Shown here: positions 38,521 to 47,585 of the stretch, in pieces
Position numbering within the stretch: the first letter of the stretch is position 1
Layout: every line of letters begins with the position of its first letter
NCBI GenBank assembly: GCA_963820995.1
Contig: CAWGCL010000009.1
Span: 124,001-188,000, forward strand
Length of the DNA stretch: 64,000 bases
Origin: JAGTVG01 sp963820995
GTDB lineage: Bacteria; Bacteroidota; Bacteroidia; Cytophagales; Cyclobacteriaceae
Direction of reading: 5' to 3'
Position numbers and translations under genes: made by a program
The notes under the pieces: generated by a model
The model's database searches: none
The model's input: the letters and a program-made list of their open reading frames with translations, nothing else
Told to the model about the DNA's origin: nothing

Positions 38521-39096
38521 ATGAAAATTAAGAGCAATAATTTATCAGTTTTTTATACTGGCCTGGTGCTGGCCATCTTTTTATCAAGTTGTTCAGAACC
38601 TCAAAAATCAGTCGATACTCAGGAACCAGCAGTTGTTGAGGATGTAAGTGATTTTCCAATGGGATCTATTCAGATTGGCGTGATCACTTCAGATCTTCAA
38701 AAATCTATCGACTTTTATACCAAGGTTATCGGTATGACGAAGACAGGGGCCTTCTCAGTTAATGAAGCGTTCGGAGCAAAATCCGGATTGACTGGGGGAT
38801 TACCAATAGATGTTACAGTTCTGAAATTAAAAAATGATCCTGAAGCAGCAGAATGGAAACTGTTGAGTTTCGGTAAGGAAGCAACCCATCCGCCTCAAAA
38901 ATACATTCAGGATGATGTCGGCATGCAGTATATTACCATATTTGTAAAATCTATGAAGCCTTTCCTGGAGCGTATTGAAAGGCATGATGTAGAGCATCTA
39001 GAAGAAATGCCAACATTCCTTGAAGATGGCCGCCAGTTTGTACTGGTTCAGGATCCGGATGGTAATTTTATCGAACTGATCGGTCCGGCAGAATAA
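38521..39096 (+). CDS. VOC/glyoxalase-fold lipoprotein
   Basis: A 191-residue lipoprotein (lipobox LSSCSE, Cys near residue 24) with one vicinal-oxygen-chelate domain. SIQIGVITSDLQKSIDFYTK opens the first beta-alpha-beta unit near 50 and FVLVQDPDGNFIELIGPAE closes the second. A metal Glu in FIELIG is kept. VOC proteins are usually cytosolic, so an exported lipidated copy is less common. It is the likely last gene of the fucI group. Substrate unknown. Confidence 0.85.
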   Translation: MKIKSNNLSVFYTGLVLAIFLSSCSEPQKSVDTQEPAVVEDVSDFPMGSIQIGVITSDLQKSIDFYTKVIGMTKTGAFSVNEAFGAKSGLTGGLPIDVTVLKLKNDPEAAEWKLLSFGKEATHPPQKYIQDDVGMQYITIFVKSMKPFLERIERHDVEHLEEMPTFLEDGRQFVLVQDPDGNFIELIGPAE

Positions 39097-39241
39097 ATTG
39101 TATTTCTCACATTGATAAGCTGATCTATTCTAATATATTTTTCCATTTCTTTTGAAGTAAGGTATGGTTTTCATAATTTTCAAGCTTTGCCTGATGTGTG
39201 AAGGCTTGTAAATGTTAATTTGAGATCCTAAATATATTATT

Positions 39242-39787
39242 ATGGAAGATACGATGTTAAAGAACCTGAAGGAGAAATACGGAAAGTCTCTTGAGGAATG
39301 GATAGAAGTTGTTAAAAAAGCGGGAATTGAAAAACATGGGGAGATCATTAAATTCCTTAAGTCAGAACATGGCTTTACCCATGGATTCGCCAACCTGGTA
39401 GCATTAAAATCCAGAGGCACAGATTCAGGTTCAGCAGAAAGTACGGAGAGCCTTGTAACTGATCAATACAAAGATAAGGAGGCTTTATATCCAGTGTATA
39501 TGAAGTTGATCGAAGAGTTGAAAAAATTTGGAAATGATGTAGAAATTGCCCCAAAGCGGGCCTATGTAAGCATCCGGCGAAAGAAGCAGTTCGCCCTCCT
39601 GCAACCATCAACAAAAACGCGTTTAGATGTAGGCATAAACCTCAAGGGATTTGATACTACAACAAGGTTGGAGGCCTCAGGAAGTTTTAATGCAATGTGT
39701 TCTCACAGGGTGAGGACAGCAGATGTGGGTGATATTGATAGTGAACTTATATCATGGTTGCAACAAGCTTATGAAAATGCAGGCTAG
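39242..39787 (+). CDS. DUF4287/DUF5655 domain protein
   Basis: A 181-residue cytosolic protein with two small domains. Residues 5-60 (KNLKEKYGKSLEEWIEVVKK, then HGFTHGFANLVALKSRG) match DUF4287. Residues 75-178 (YPVYMKLIEELKKFGNDVEI and YVSIRRKKQFALLQPSTKTR) match DUF5655, predicted to be transport-related or DNA-associated but uncharacterised. It stands alone, 145 bp after the VOC gene. Confidence 0.85.
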   Translation: MEDTMLKNLKEKYGKSLEEWIEVVKKAGIEKHGEIIKFLKSEHGFTHGFANLVALKSRGTDSGSAESTESLVTDQYKDKEALYPVYMKLIEELKKFGNDVEIAPKRAYVSIRRKKQFALLQPSTKTRLDVGINLKGFDTTTRLEASGSFNAMCSHRVRTADVGDIDSELISWLQQAYENAG

Positions 39788-39810
39788 TGGGACAATCTTG
39801 ATATAAATTG

Positions 39811-40260
39811 AACCCGGAAGATTGAAATATCTTTTTATTGTCTTAATTTTGATTCTCTTGACCGGATGCCAGAGGGGTATTGCCTCTGGGATTTCTGCAG
39901 CCCATGAGGAGAATATTCATGAGACATTGAAAAAGTAGCTACAGGTTGCAAGTTCAGGAAAATGAGAGGATGTGGTAACCACTTATATAGAAGATGGCAC
40001 ACTTTTTTGCCACAATGAGGAGGCTGTTATTGGCCAGGAAACCTTATTGGATTAGTAAAAAGAACCTTTTCAAAACTTCGGTCTTCAGATTGATGAATAG
40101 AAGGTAGTGGTGATATGGTATTTGTTTCCGGAACGGCTTTTGCGGAACCTGATGCAGGAAAGCCTGTTGTTGTTGAGAAGTTTCTTGATAAAATGAAAAG
40201 ACCGCTTGATACCACATGGCTTTATTACAGAGACATGGTAATTGAGGTCGATAGTTTTTA
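39811..40260 (+). pseudogene. SnoaL/DUF4440-like lipoprotein pseudogene
   Basis: A dead gene. One frame reads a lipoprotein signal (KYLFIVLILILLTGCQRG), then DVVTTYIEDGTLFCHNEEAV and IGQETLLD, and another frame ends GDMVFVSGTAFAEPDAGKPV, then TTWLYYRDMVIEV, as in SnoaL-like DUF4440 proteins. There are several nonsense codons (TAG after ETLKK, TGA after SSGK, TAG-TAA after ETLLD) and a frame change near 40100. The substitutions show genuine decay, unlike the single-base breaks elsewhere. No ATG is evident at its start. It fills the gap between the DUF4287 gene and the aminotransferase. Confidence 0.75.
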
Positions 40261-40286
40261 AAATAAATAGGTTTAATCTTAAATTA

Positions 40287-41468
40287 ATGGAAAATATATT
40301 TTCTGACCGGATTTCTGATGTTCCCAGGTCTTTTATCAGGGAGATCCTGAAGGTGACGCTTGACCCAGAGATCATTTCCTTTGCCGGAGGCCTCCCCAAC
40401 AGGGATCTCTTTCCGGTAGAGGAACTTAAGAACTCCACAATAAAGGTATATGAGGAAGCGGGCAGGGAAGTACTCCAGTATACCAATTCAGAAGGGTTTT
40501 TAGAACTTAGACGGATTATTGCCGAAAGGTATAAAAGGAAGGGCGTTGAGGTGTCAGAAGAAAATATTTTAATCACTACCGGTTCTCAACAGGGGCTAGA
40601 TGTGCTGGGCAAGACCTTTCTGAATGAAAGGGATAATGTGATTATTGAGGAACCAGGTTATCTGGGGGCTATCCAGGCATTTTCAGTCCACCGGGCAAAC
40701 TTCTGTCCGGTAAAAATGGATGATGGAGGCATGAAGTTAGATGAATTGGAACATCAGCTTCTAGCCAATAAGTGTAAACTCATGTATACTGTCCCGAACT
40801 TTCAGAATCCGACAGGAATATCCTATTCATATGAAAGAAGAAAATCAATTGCTGATCTTCTCAAAGATCAAAGGTTATATTTAATAGAGGATGATCCTTA
40901 TGGTGACCTCAGGTTTTTTGGTGAGCATCAGCCAAGCTTCAAAACCATCATTCCTGAAAGGACAATCCTTCTGGGATCATTTTCGAAAACAGTAGTACCC
41001 TCCTTCAGGATTGGCTGGATCGTGGCCACGGAGGAGATTCTGGATAAGTTGATCATTGCCAAACAGGCCTCAGACCTGCATACTAATTATTTATGTCAGC
41101 GTATAATTGCTCAATATATAATTGATTATAATTTTGATGCACATATACAGCTCATTTGCGAAAGGTATGGTGGTCAGCGAAATGCCATGATCAACGCCAT
41201 AAGGAAATATTTTCCGGAAGGGGTAGAGTATACAGAACCAGAGGGAGGGATGTTCTTATGGATAACATTGCCGGAAGGCATTTCTTCAATTCAATTGTTT
41301 GAGGCAGCTATAAAAAACAAAGTGGCATTTGTGCCGGGAAATCCTTTCTATACCTATGATATAAAAGACACCAACAATTTAAGGCTGAATTTCTCCTCCG
41401 TAGATGAAAAAATGATAGAAATCGGGATCCAACGCCTCGCTGAATCCATCAATGAAGTGCTTGATTAA
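40287..41468 (+). CDS. PLP-dependent aminotransferase (LysN/2-aminoadipate type, class I)
   Basis: A fold-type I aminotransferase of 393 residues, starting at the ATG at 40287 (MENIFSDRISDVPRSFIREI), which fits the family better than the upstream codon at 40242. It has ISFAGGLPNRDLFPVEELK, the TTGSQQGLDVLGKTFL segment, VPNFQNPTG, and the PLP lysine in LLGSFSKTVVPSFRIGWIV near residue 240. It resembles 2-aminoadipate and aromatic/branched-chain aminotransferases related to the MocR C-terminal domain. The preferred amino acid is unknown. Note that the window also has a frame-broken ilvE. Confidence 0.92.
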   Translation: MENIFSDRISDVPRSFIREILKVTLDPEIISFAGGLPNRDLFPVEELKNSTIKVYEEAGREVLQYTNSEGFLELRRIIAERYKRKGVEVSEENILITTGSQQGLDVLGKTFLNERDNVIIEEPGYLGAIQAFSVHRANFCPVKMDDGGMKLDELEHQLLANKCKLMYTVPNFQNPTGISYSYERRKSIADLLKDQRLYLIEDDPYGDLRFFGEHQPSFKTIIPERTILLGSFSKTVVPSFRIGWIVATEEILDKLIIAKQASDLHTNYLCQRIIAQYIIDYNFDAHIQLICERYGGQRNAMINAIRKYFPEGVEYTEPEGGMFLWITLPEGISSIQLFEAAIKNKVAFVPGNPFYTYDIKDTNNLRLNFSSVDEKMIEIGIQRLAESINEVLD

Positions 41469-41540
41469 TTTCATAGCACATGATTAAGATCATAAATATA
41501 AAAATTTTATAAGGTCATCTTTGTATCAAAACAAATTAAT

Positions 41541-41777
41541 ATGGGTTTATTACACATACACGAAGTATTAAATATCATATATAATAGTGATAAGGTATTC
41601 ACTATTGAGGAATTGAAGCAGGAGGTAATAAATAATTTCGGGGAAGATATCAGTTTTACCAGCTGTTCGGAAAATGAATTTGAGATCAACGATATGATTG
41701 ATTTTATGTTACAGAGAGGGAAAATTCAATTGGAAGGAGATAAGATTTACCCGTTCGGAGAGGCCTGCAATCATTAA
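41541..41777 (+). CDS. YecH-like small metal-binding protein (DUF2492)
   Basis: A 78-residue protein with the family layout: HIHEVLNIIYNSDKVFTIEE at the start, SFTSCSENEFEINDMIDFML in the middle, and a C-terminal GEACNH. His 5/7, Cys 41 and Cys 76/His 78 could bind a metal. Function is unknown. It ends 13 bp before a GC-rich hairpin that probably terminates its transcript. Confidence 0.85.
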   Translation: MGLLHIHEVLNIIYNSDKVFTIEELKQEVINNFGEDISFTSCSENEFEINDMIDFMLQRGKIQLEGDKIYPFGEACNH

Positions 41778-41790
41778 ATACAAATAAAAA

Positions 41791-41806
41791 GGCGCCCTGA
41801 GGCGCC
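41791..41806. terminator. GGCGCC hairpin terminator, bidirectional
   Basis: Two copies of GGCGCC separated by CTGA, preceded by AAAAA and followed by AATAATTT. The stem is six G/C pairs. It lies between the convergent YecH-like gene and the coiled-coil lipoprotein, as expected for a shared terminator; the oligo-A side gives a U-run for the minus-strand transcript. Confidence 0.75.
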
Positions 41807-41812
41807 AATAAT

Positions 41813-42503
41813 TTATATATTCTCTTGGTACTGCGCCATGTTCACGGAAGTGTAGTTTCCTACCTTCCAGCTTCCTTCATATTTCTTAGCTACAATTTGA
41901 ATTAATATTCTTGAAGTAACTTTTTTGCTGTCATTGGTTAGTATGGTCAGATCATCTTCAAAGTATATAATCCCCAGATTACCTTTCCGGACTTCGATAT
42001 GGTATATATCAGCCAGGGCTAATTCTATATATTGTATCTTATCATTATTAATCAGAATATGCTCCAATTGCTGTGGGTAAGTGATGGCGTCCCCTCTGCG
42101 AACATTAACTATGTCATAAAGACTTACCATAACTACATTTGAAGTAAATTCCTCATTGAAATAGCGTAGGACAGTCTGAATATCCTTTGTGACCAAGCAG
42201 ATTATTGAAAGCTGAATTCAATGATTTAACCAAATCGATCAATTCCTTTTCTTCGGATGTTGGTTTCTTCGTAACAGGCTTTGCTGAATTCTTAAGGGTC
42301 TGGTATTCTCCTGAAAGATTATCATATTTATCAGTTGATTCATCCAGATGGGTTTGTAAATCGCTAACCAGGCGTTCCAGGTCTGCATTTTCTGCACTCA
42401 ATTCATCAATGGTTACCTGCAATTCAGCAGATCTGTTTGAGCAGCCATTAATGATAAACATAAAAACAATAATAATAGCTGATAGAATTTTAAGATTTTT
42501 CAT
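41813..42503 (-). CDS. Coiled-coil lipoprotein, one frame break
   Basis: A lipoprotein of about 230 residues when repaired. The N-terminal piece (42153-42503) has lipobox INGCSN (Cys about residue 21) and a heptad-rich coiled coil (LQVTIDELSAENADLERLVS) up to SLNSAFNNLL. The C-terminal piece (41813-42196) continues VTKDIQTVLRYFNEEFTSNV and ends in a small domain. They join near 42190-42200 by skipping one base. Not assigned to a named family; YdeA- or OmpH-like roles cannot be claimed. It is convergent with the YecH-like gene. Confidence 0.7.
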
Positions 42504-42617
42504 TTCGTTTGATTATGAATTAGATGATTTTTATTGAAATAGATTTAGTGTTCCCTATAGGAACTATAAATTATGGAGTTTAGTTCAGGATTCTCGAAAA
42601 TTAATAAACAATTAGTT

Positions 42618-44118
42618 TTACTCAATCAGTTTAAGAAATTCTTTGGTATATTCTTCAAAGCCTTCAAATTTATACTTTTTAACTGGTATTTTTTCAATTT
42701 CCAACAAATCCTTGAAGTCCCTGGGATGTTTTTTCTCAATAGCAGCCTTGCCCATCAATGCTGCCCCAAATGAAGTGGCTTCTTTCAGGTTGGTAAGGAA
42801 AACATCTGAATCCGGATAAAACCCGCCTACCAGAATATTGTATGCTTCATTATTTGAAAAGCCACCCTCGGTATAAATTGGCAGACCGTTTTGCATATCC
42901 ACGCGGTCCAGGGAGATTTTTGTCTGTATGGCAAGTGACAGGTTTAGATACAGCATATGCTATTCTTGGATCCTCAAAACATTTCGGGGCCACTTTTCCA
43001 TGTTTTTATATCTTCATATTCATAAGCTTTCCCATAGTCAATCGACTCTTGGGCTGGAATTCGGGAACTGACCCGTTCCTCTGGTGATCCCGGGTAAAAT
43101 AAAACAATTCTTTTCAGAAATGATCTTCTGATACAATTCCGGAAAGAAAATGCAATTGTCAGCTGCTTCACCCTTGAGCAATTCATCATAGGCTTCGAAT
43201 TCAAGTCCCCCCATAAAAATTGCTGTTTTGACTCGGCGAATTAAAGGCGCTGAGATTATAAAATACAACTTTCCCCAATTCATCCTTATTGAAGTTGACG
43301 CTCTTCCTTTCATGCATGATCACACACCATGTTCCAGTCGAATTCAATATAAAGTCTTGTCCGCTGGAAGAAATTATATGGGGCAGGAAGGAAGCATTGG
43401 AATCATGAATGCCCGTTGTAACCAGAGTATCTGGTGACAAACCTGTCTCAATTGCAATCTGTTTGCTTATTGTGCCAACTACATCCCAGGGTTTCAACAG
43501 CATATCGGGTAATTTTGAACGGATATTGAGCTTGTCAACTACTCTTGACCATTTATTTTCCCGGAAATTCCATAAATAAGTATGGCAGCCGATATAGGTC
43601 GGATCGGCAGAGACCTTCCCGGTAAGTTTAAAGCTAAAATGCTGAGGGAGATTAAGGATGTATTTTACTTGTTGAAATTGTTTGTTGAATATGTTTTGTA
43701 CGTATTTAATCCCTTTAGCCACATTAAGCAGGACATTAAAATCAGGGGTACATGTTTCATCCTGTAAAGATTCCCTGGATCCCATTTCCTTAAAAAATGC
43801 TTCATGAAATGCTTCTCCGGGATCTGTTGTATAAGAAAGTTCCGGAATGGCAAGCTCTCCCTGATCATTGATACAAGTAAATGTGGCTCCATGAGCCGAT
43901 ATCGATATTGCCTTTATATTATATGCCGATGCATTATTCTTAAGACTCGTGATAATCCATCTTTCAATCTCAGGGATATTATCATGGTTAAATGTTTTGT
44001 CTGAAAATTCCTCGATCTTGACCTTTTGAGTTTTGAGGATATTCAGATTGGGATCATAAATGAGCAGTTTCTTATTGGTTTTCCCGATGTCAAATACAGC
44101 TATATGATAATTTTCCAT
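42618..44118 (-). CDS. FGGY family sugar kinase (ketose C1 kinase type), four frame breaks
   Basis: Phosphorylates a sugar with ATP. It starts at the ATG at 44118 (MENYHIAVFDIGKTNKKLLI) and has the FGGY N-domain (SAHGATFTCINDQGELAIPE; TTGIHDSNASFLPHI) and the C-domain (FILNSTGTWCVIMHE). One extra base breaks the frame near 43229-43236, 43087-43095, 42974-42980 and 42950-42962; the pieces join as AIFMGGLEFEAYDELLKGEA, LPGSPEERVSSRIP, FEDPRIAY and SLAIQTKISLDRVDMQNG, ending FGAALMGKAAIEKKH. It is closest in style to L-fuculo-/rhamnulokinases, which act on C1 of ketoses. Last gene of the 55.2 kb operon. Either an assembly artefact or a recent loss. Confidence 0.8.
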
Positions 44119-44204
44119 AGTTGCGGACAATTTAGAAAATTTATACGGACTACCTTACTTAAATGTATAACATAAGATATGCGAAATGTTCCTGCCCGGA
44201 ATAA

Positions 44205-46247
44205 TTATTTATATTCCTTTAAATAAGCCAGGACTTGTTGACAGACATTATCGCCTGTGAATCCAAATTTCTCATCCAAAACCTTATATGGGGCTGAATA
44301 ACCAAAATGATCCAACCCAAATACCTTTCCTTTAGGCCCTGCGAGCCCTTTTAAGGTGACGGGCAATCCGGCGGTCATGCCAAATGTCGGGATATCCTCG
44401 GGGAGGACTTTATTCTGGTAATCTTTGGATTGAAGGCGGAACAATCCTTCTGAAGGGGCTGAAACCACCCTGACTTTTAAGGAATCTTTATTTTTCAATT
44501 TCTCTGCTCCATCTATTAAAGTGGATACTTCTGATCCATTCCCAACGAGTATTACATCAGGACTGCCTTCTGTATCCTGAACAATATAGGCTCCCTTTGC
44601 TGCTTCAAGTGCATCCTTGAATCTTGATGATCCTTTTGAAGGCAGATCACGTATACCTTGCCTTGAAAGTAATAATGCTGTTGGTGTTTTAAGATTTTCT
44701 AATGCTATCTTCCAGCATACAGCTGTTTCTTTGGCATCAGCAGGTCTTAAAACCAGAAGGCTTGGTTCCCCTGCATGGTTTTTTAACTGTTCCAATAACC
44801 TGGCCTGTGCTTCCTGCTCAACAGGTTGATGTGTAGGTCCATCTTCTCCTACCCGGAATGCATCGTGTGTCCAGACATATTTTACGGGCAGCTTCATTAA
44901 TGCGGCCAGCCGTACTGCTGGTTTCATATAATCGGAAAAGACAAAGAATGTCCCGCAAACTGGAATTACTCCGCCGTGTAGTGCCATTCCATTTGCGATG
45001 GCTCCCATAGTGAGTTCTGATACACCTACCTGAAGGAAGGAACCTGAAAAATCACCTCTTTTAAAAGGTTTTGTTTTCTTAAGGAATCCATCGGTATTGT
45101 CACTGTTTGACAGGTCAGCTGATGCTACGACCATATTTTCAACCTGATCGGCATATGTAGCCAGAACAGCTTTTGAGGCGGCCCTTGTTGCTATCCCTTC
45201 GCCCATTTCTATTCCATTATAATCAATTTCAGGGACCTGAAGTGTGAAGAAGCTGTCGAATTTTTTTGCCAATTCAGGATTCTTCTTTCTCCATTTTTTT
45301 TCTTCAGATTTCTTTTCCTTGGCAGCTGCGATCTTTTTCTGGATGATCTCTCTATAGTATTCCTTGATTTTTTCAGGAACCTCAAAAGGATCCTTTGCAT
45401 CTCCACCAAGGTTTTCTATGGTCTTGTTGAAAGAAGCTCCGGCCTTTGATAATGGCATACCGTGGGTGGAGACCTGTTTTTCAAACTTTTCATTATCTTC
45501 GGTCACGGATCCTTTTCCCATAATGGTTTTGCCAATAATCAGAGTGGGCCTTTCTTTTTCGTTCACTCCCTGGTTCAGGGCATTTCTTATCTGGTCCTGG
45601 TCATTGCCATTGATCATAATAACTTTCCAACCCCAGCTTTCATATTTCCTCGCCGTATCTTCTTTGGATACAACATCTGTGGTGGAGGATAATTGTATGT
45701 CATTCGAATCATAAAATACAATCAGGTTATTAAGTCCGAGGAAACCGGCAATTCTTCCGGCGCCCTGAGATATTTCCTCCTGTACCCCTCCGTCAGAGAT
45801 AAAAGCATATATCCTGTGTGATAACCATTCGCCAAATCTGGCTTGCAGGAATTTTTCAGTGATGGCAGCACCTACGGCAAATACATGGCCCTGGCCCAGC
45901 GGTCCGGAAGTATTTTCTATACCTCTGTTAATGTTTAATTCAGGATGACCGGGGGTCGGACTTCCCCATTGCCTGAAATTCATGATATCATCTTTTGAAA
46001 ATATATCGAACATATGCAGGATCCCATATAACATAGGAGACATATGGCCGGGATCGAGGAAAAAACGGTCACGATTGACCCATGACAAATCAGTTGGATC
46101 AAAATTCAAAAATTCCGAGTATAAAACATTGATAAAATCAGCACCGCCCATTGCGCCTCCTGGATGACCGGATTTGGCTTTTTCAACCATAGCTGCAGAC
46201 AAAGCACGTAGTGTATTTGATGACTTATTAATGATCTTAGGATTCAT
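44205..46247 (-). CDS. tkt: Transketolase
   Basis: Moves two-carbon ketol units between sugar phosphates with TPP, linking fructose-6-phosphate to the pentose phosphates. A full-length 680 residues. Features are EKAKSGHPGGAMGGADFINV near the start, the TPP motif FISDGGVQEEISQGAGRIAG followed by FYDSND, the Pyr-domain catalytic Glu region (VGVSELTMGAIANGMA), and the C-terminal domain. It is 63 bp downstream of the dehydrogenase gene and 86 bp upstream of the FGGY kinase, so it is probably in the same transcript, but it may also have its own promoter (46294-46301). Confidence 0.96.
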   Translation of the reverse strand: MNPKIINKSSNTLRALSAAMVEKAKSGHPGGAMGGADFINVLYSEFLNFDPTDLSWVNRDRFFLDPGHMSPMLYGILHMFDIFSKDDIMNFRQWGSPTPGHPELNINRGIENTSGPLGQGHVFAVGAAITEKFLQARFGEWLSHRIYAFISDGGVQEEISQGAGRIAGFLGLNNLIVFYDSNDIQLSSTTDVVSKEDTARKYESWGWKVIMINGNDQDQIRNALNQGVNEKERPTLIIGKTIMGKGSVTEDNEKFEKQVSTHGMPLSKAGASFNKTIENLGGDAKDPFEVPEKIKEYYREIIQKKIAAAKEKKSEEKKWRKKNPELAKKFDSFFTLQVPEIDYNGIEMGEGIATRAASKAVLATYADQVENMVVASADLSNSDNTDGFLKKTKPFKRGDFSGSFLQVGVSELTMGAIANGMALHGGVIPVCGTFFVFSDYMKPAVRLAALMKLPVKYVWTHDAFRVGEDGPTHQPVEQEAQARLLEQLKNHAGEPSLLVLRPADAKETAVCWKIALENLKTPTALLLSRQGIRDLPSKGSSRFKDALEAAKGAYIVQDTEGSPDVILVGNGSEVSTLIDGAEKLKNKDSLKVRVVSAPSEGLFRLQSKDYQNKVLPEDIPTFGMTAGLPVTLKGLAGPKGKVFGLDHFGYSAPYKVLDEKFGFTGDNVCQQVLAYLKEYK

Positions 46248-46293
46248 AGAAAAAGTAATTTTTATTGTAAAAATGTATAATCAGCGAGCAAAA

Positions 46294-46301
46294 CAAAGCT
46301 A
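46294..46301 (-). promoter_or_regulatory. Putative internal -7 box before tkt
   Basis: On the minus strand this reads TAGCTTTG, matching TAnnTTTG, 46 bases before the transketolase ATG. It would let tkt be expressed when the upstream operon is repressed. No -33 element could be recognised. Confidence 0.35.
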
Positions 46302-46310
46302 ATTTTTTAT

Positions 46311-47573
46311 TTATAGATATTCAGCATTTTCCATAAGATATTTTTCCGCTTCAATAGACCATAATCCGTCATTTTTATCGCAAATGTCTGCCAGTCCGGC
46401 ATACAATCCATTCTTGTCAGCCTTACTTCTGAAATCTGATATCGCTGTCAATTCAAGTTTAATATTTGTATATATCAGTTTTTTCCCTCCTGGTATATCG
46501 GGAAGGTTTTTAGTAGCATCGATCACTGAATCCAGCCCACCAATATGAGTTATTAAAATCTCCGGGCTGAGCAGCCCTTTAGACATCATTTCCAGCGATT
46601 CGATCATGTCATCTGTGTTCCCGCCGCTTGTACCTACAATATGTGTAGAGATATAATGGGCATTATAGAAGTTGAGCTCGGCACTGAACTCAGTGTCAGA
46701 AGGGCCAGCGAAAAAATTAAGGCAGCCGTCTCTGCCAAGAATAGCATCTGCATCCTCAATAAGCTTCTTTACAGGGGCAAATACAAGCACATCATCATAT
46801 CCGGTACCACCGGTAAGTTCCCGCATATGTTTAACAGGATCAGGGATAGTAGAGGTATTCAAATATTGCATCTCAATCCCATACTTTTCTGCTTCTTCCA
46901 GGGGAAGAATTTTCCTGGCCCTGTCGAGGCGGGCCTGGTCAATATCCGTTACGAGGAGGAAGGATGGTCGGCGGTCACAATGAATGATATAATCGATGGC
47001 AGCAAGTCCCATAGGTCCAACTCCTGCCATGATGGCCATCTTGCCACCTTCGATTATCCCCATTTCATGTTTGTAAACACCGGGTTTTGTATGATAATGG
47101 GCATGAAATGTGCCGGCAACACAGGAATATGGCTCAGAAAGTGATGCAGGGAAAAAACCATCCCCATCATATGGTAAAAGGCAGTTTATTTCCATTACCT
47201 GGCTTGGGATAATTATATAAGTGGCATCCCCGCCAATATATTTAAAACTGTAACCGGGTGCATCCAGGCTGCCTTTATAGTTCAGGTTGGGTTGAATAGA
47301 AAACTTAGAACCAACTTTAAATTGGTTTTCCCATTTTTTACCAACTTCGATAATTTCTCCTGAAAATTCATGTCCAATGATCACCGGGTTATGAAATACG
47401 TCATCTGGTACACGTTTGTGATCTTCTCCCTGTTTTGTCGCCTTGAAGGATGACATACAAAGGCTGTCGGAGATCACTTTTGCCAGTATTTCGTCATCCT
47501 GGATCCCCGGTAAATCAAATGACTCCAGTCTCAGGTCGTTTTTTCCATATAGTCTAACCGCGTGGGTCTTCAT
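46311..47573 (-). CDS. L-sorbose-1-phosphate reductase-like zinc dehydrogenase
   Basis: A 420-residue medium-chain zinc dehydrogenase. It opens MKTHAVRLYGKNDLRLESFD. The catalytic zinc ligands are Cys 39 (SDSLCMSSFKA) and His 68-Glu 69 (IIGHEFSGEIIEVGKKW), and the Rossmann region includes MAGVGPMGLAAIDYIIHCDR. Long conserved stretches such as NYKGSLDAPGYSFKYIGGDA and HIVGTSGGNTDDMIESLEMM match SorE-type reductases, which convert L-sorbose-1-phosphate to D-glucitol-6-phosphate with NADPH. It sits 12 bp after the sorbitol-6-phosphate dehydrogenase-like gene, which would use the product. Substrate is inferred from similarity and context. Confidence 0.85.
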   Translation of the reverse strand: MKTHAVRLYGKNDLRLESFDLPGIQDDEILAKVISDSLCMSSFKATKQGEDHKRVPDDVFHNPVIIGHEFSGEIIEVGKKWENQFKVGSKFSIQPNLNYKGSLDAPGYSFKYIGGDATYIIIPSQVMEINCLLPYDGDGFFPASLSEPYSCVAGTFHAHYHTKPGVYKHEMGIIEGGKMAIMAGVGPMGLAAIDYIIHCDRRPSFLLVTDIDQARLDRARKILPLEEAEKYGIEMQYLNTSTIPDPVKHMRELTGGTGYDDVLVFAPVKKLIEDADAILGRDGCLNFFAGPSDTEFSAELNFYNAHYISTHIVGTSGGNTDDMIESLEMMSKGLLSPEILITHIGGLDSVIDATKNLPDIPGGKKLIYTNIKLELTAISDFRSKADKNGLYAGLADICDKNDGLWSIEAEKYLMENAEYL

Positions 47574-47585
47574 ACTTTATTGTTT

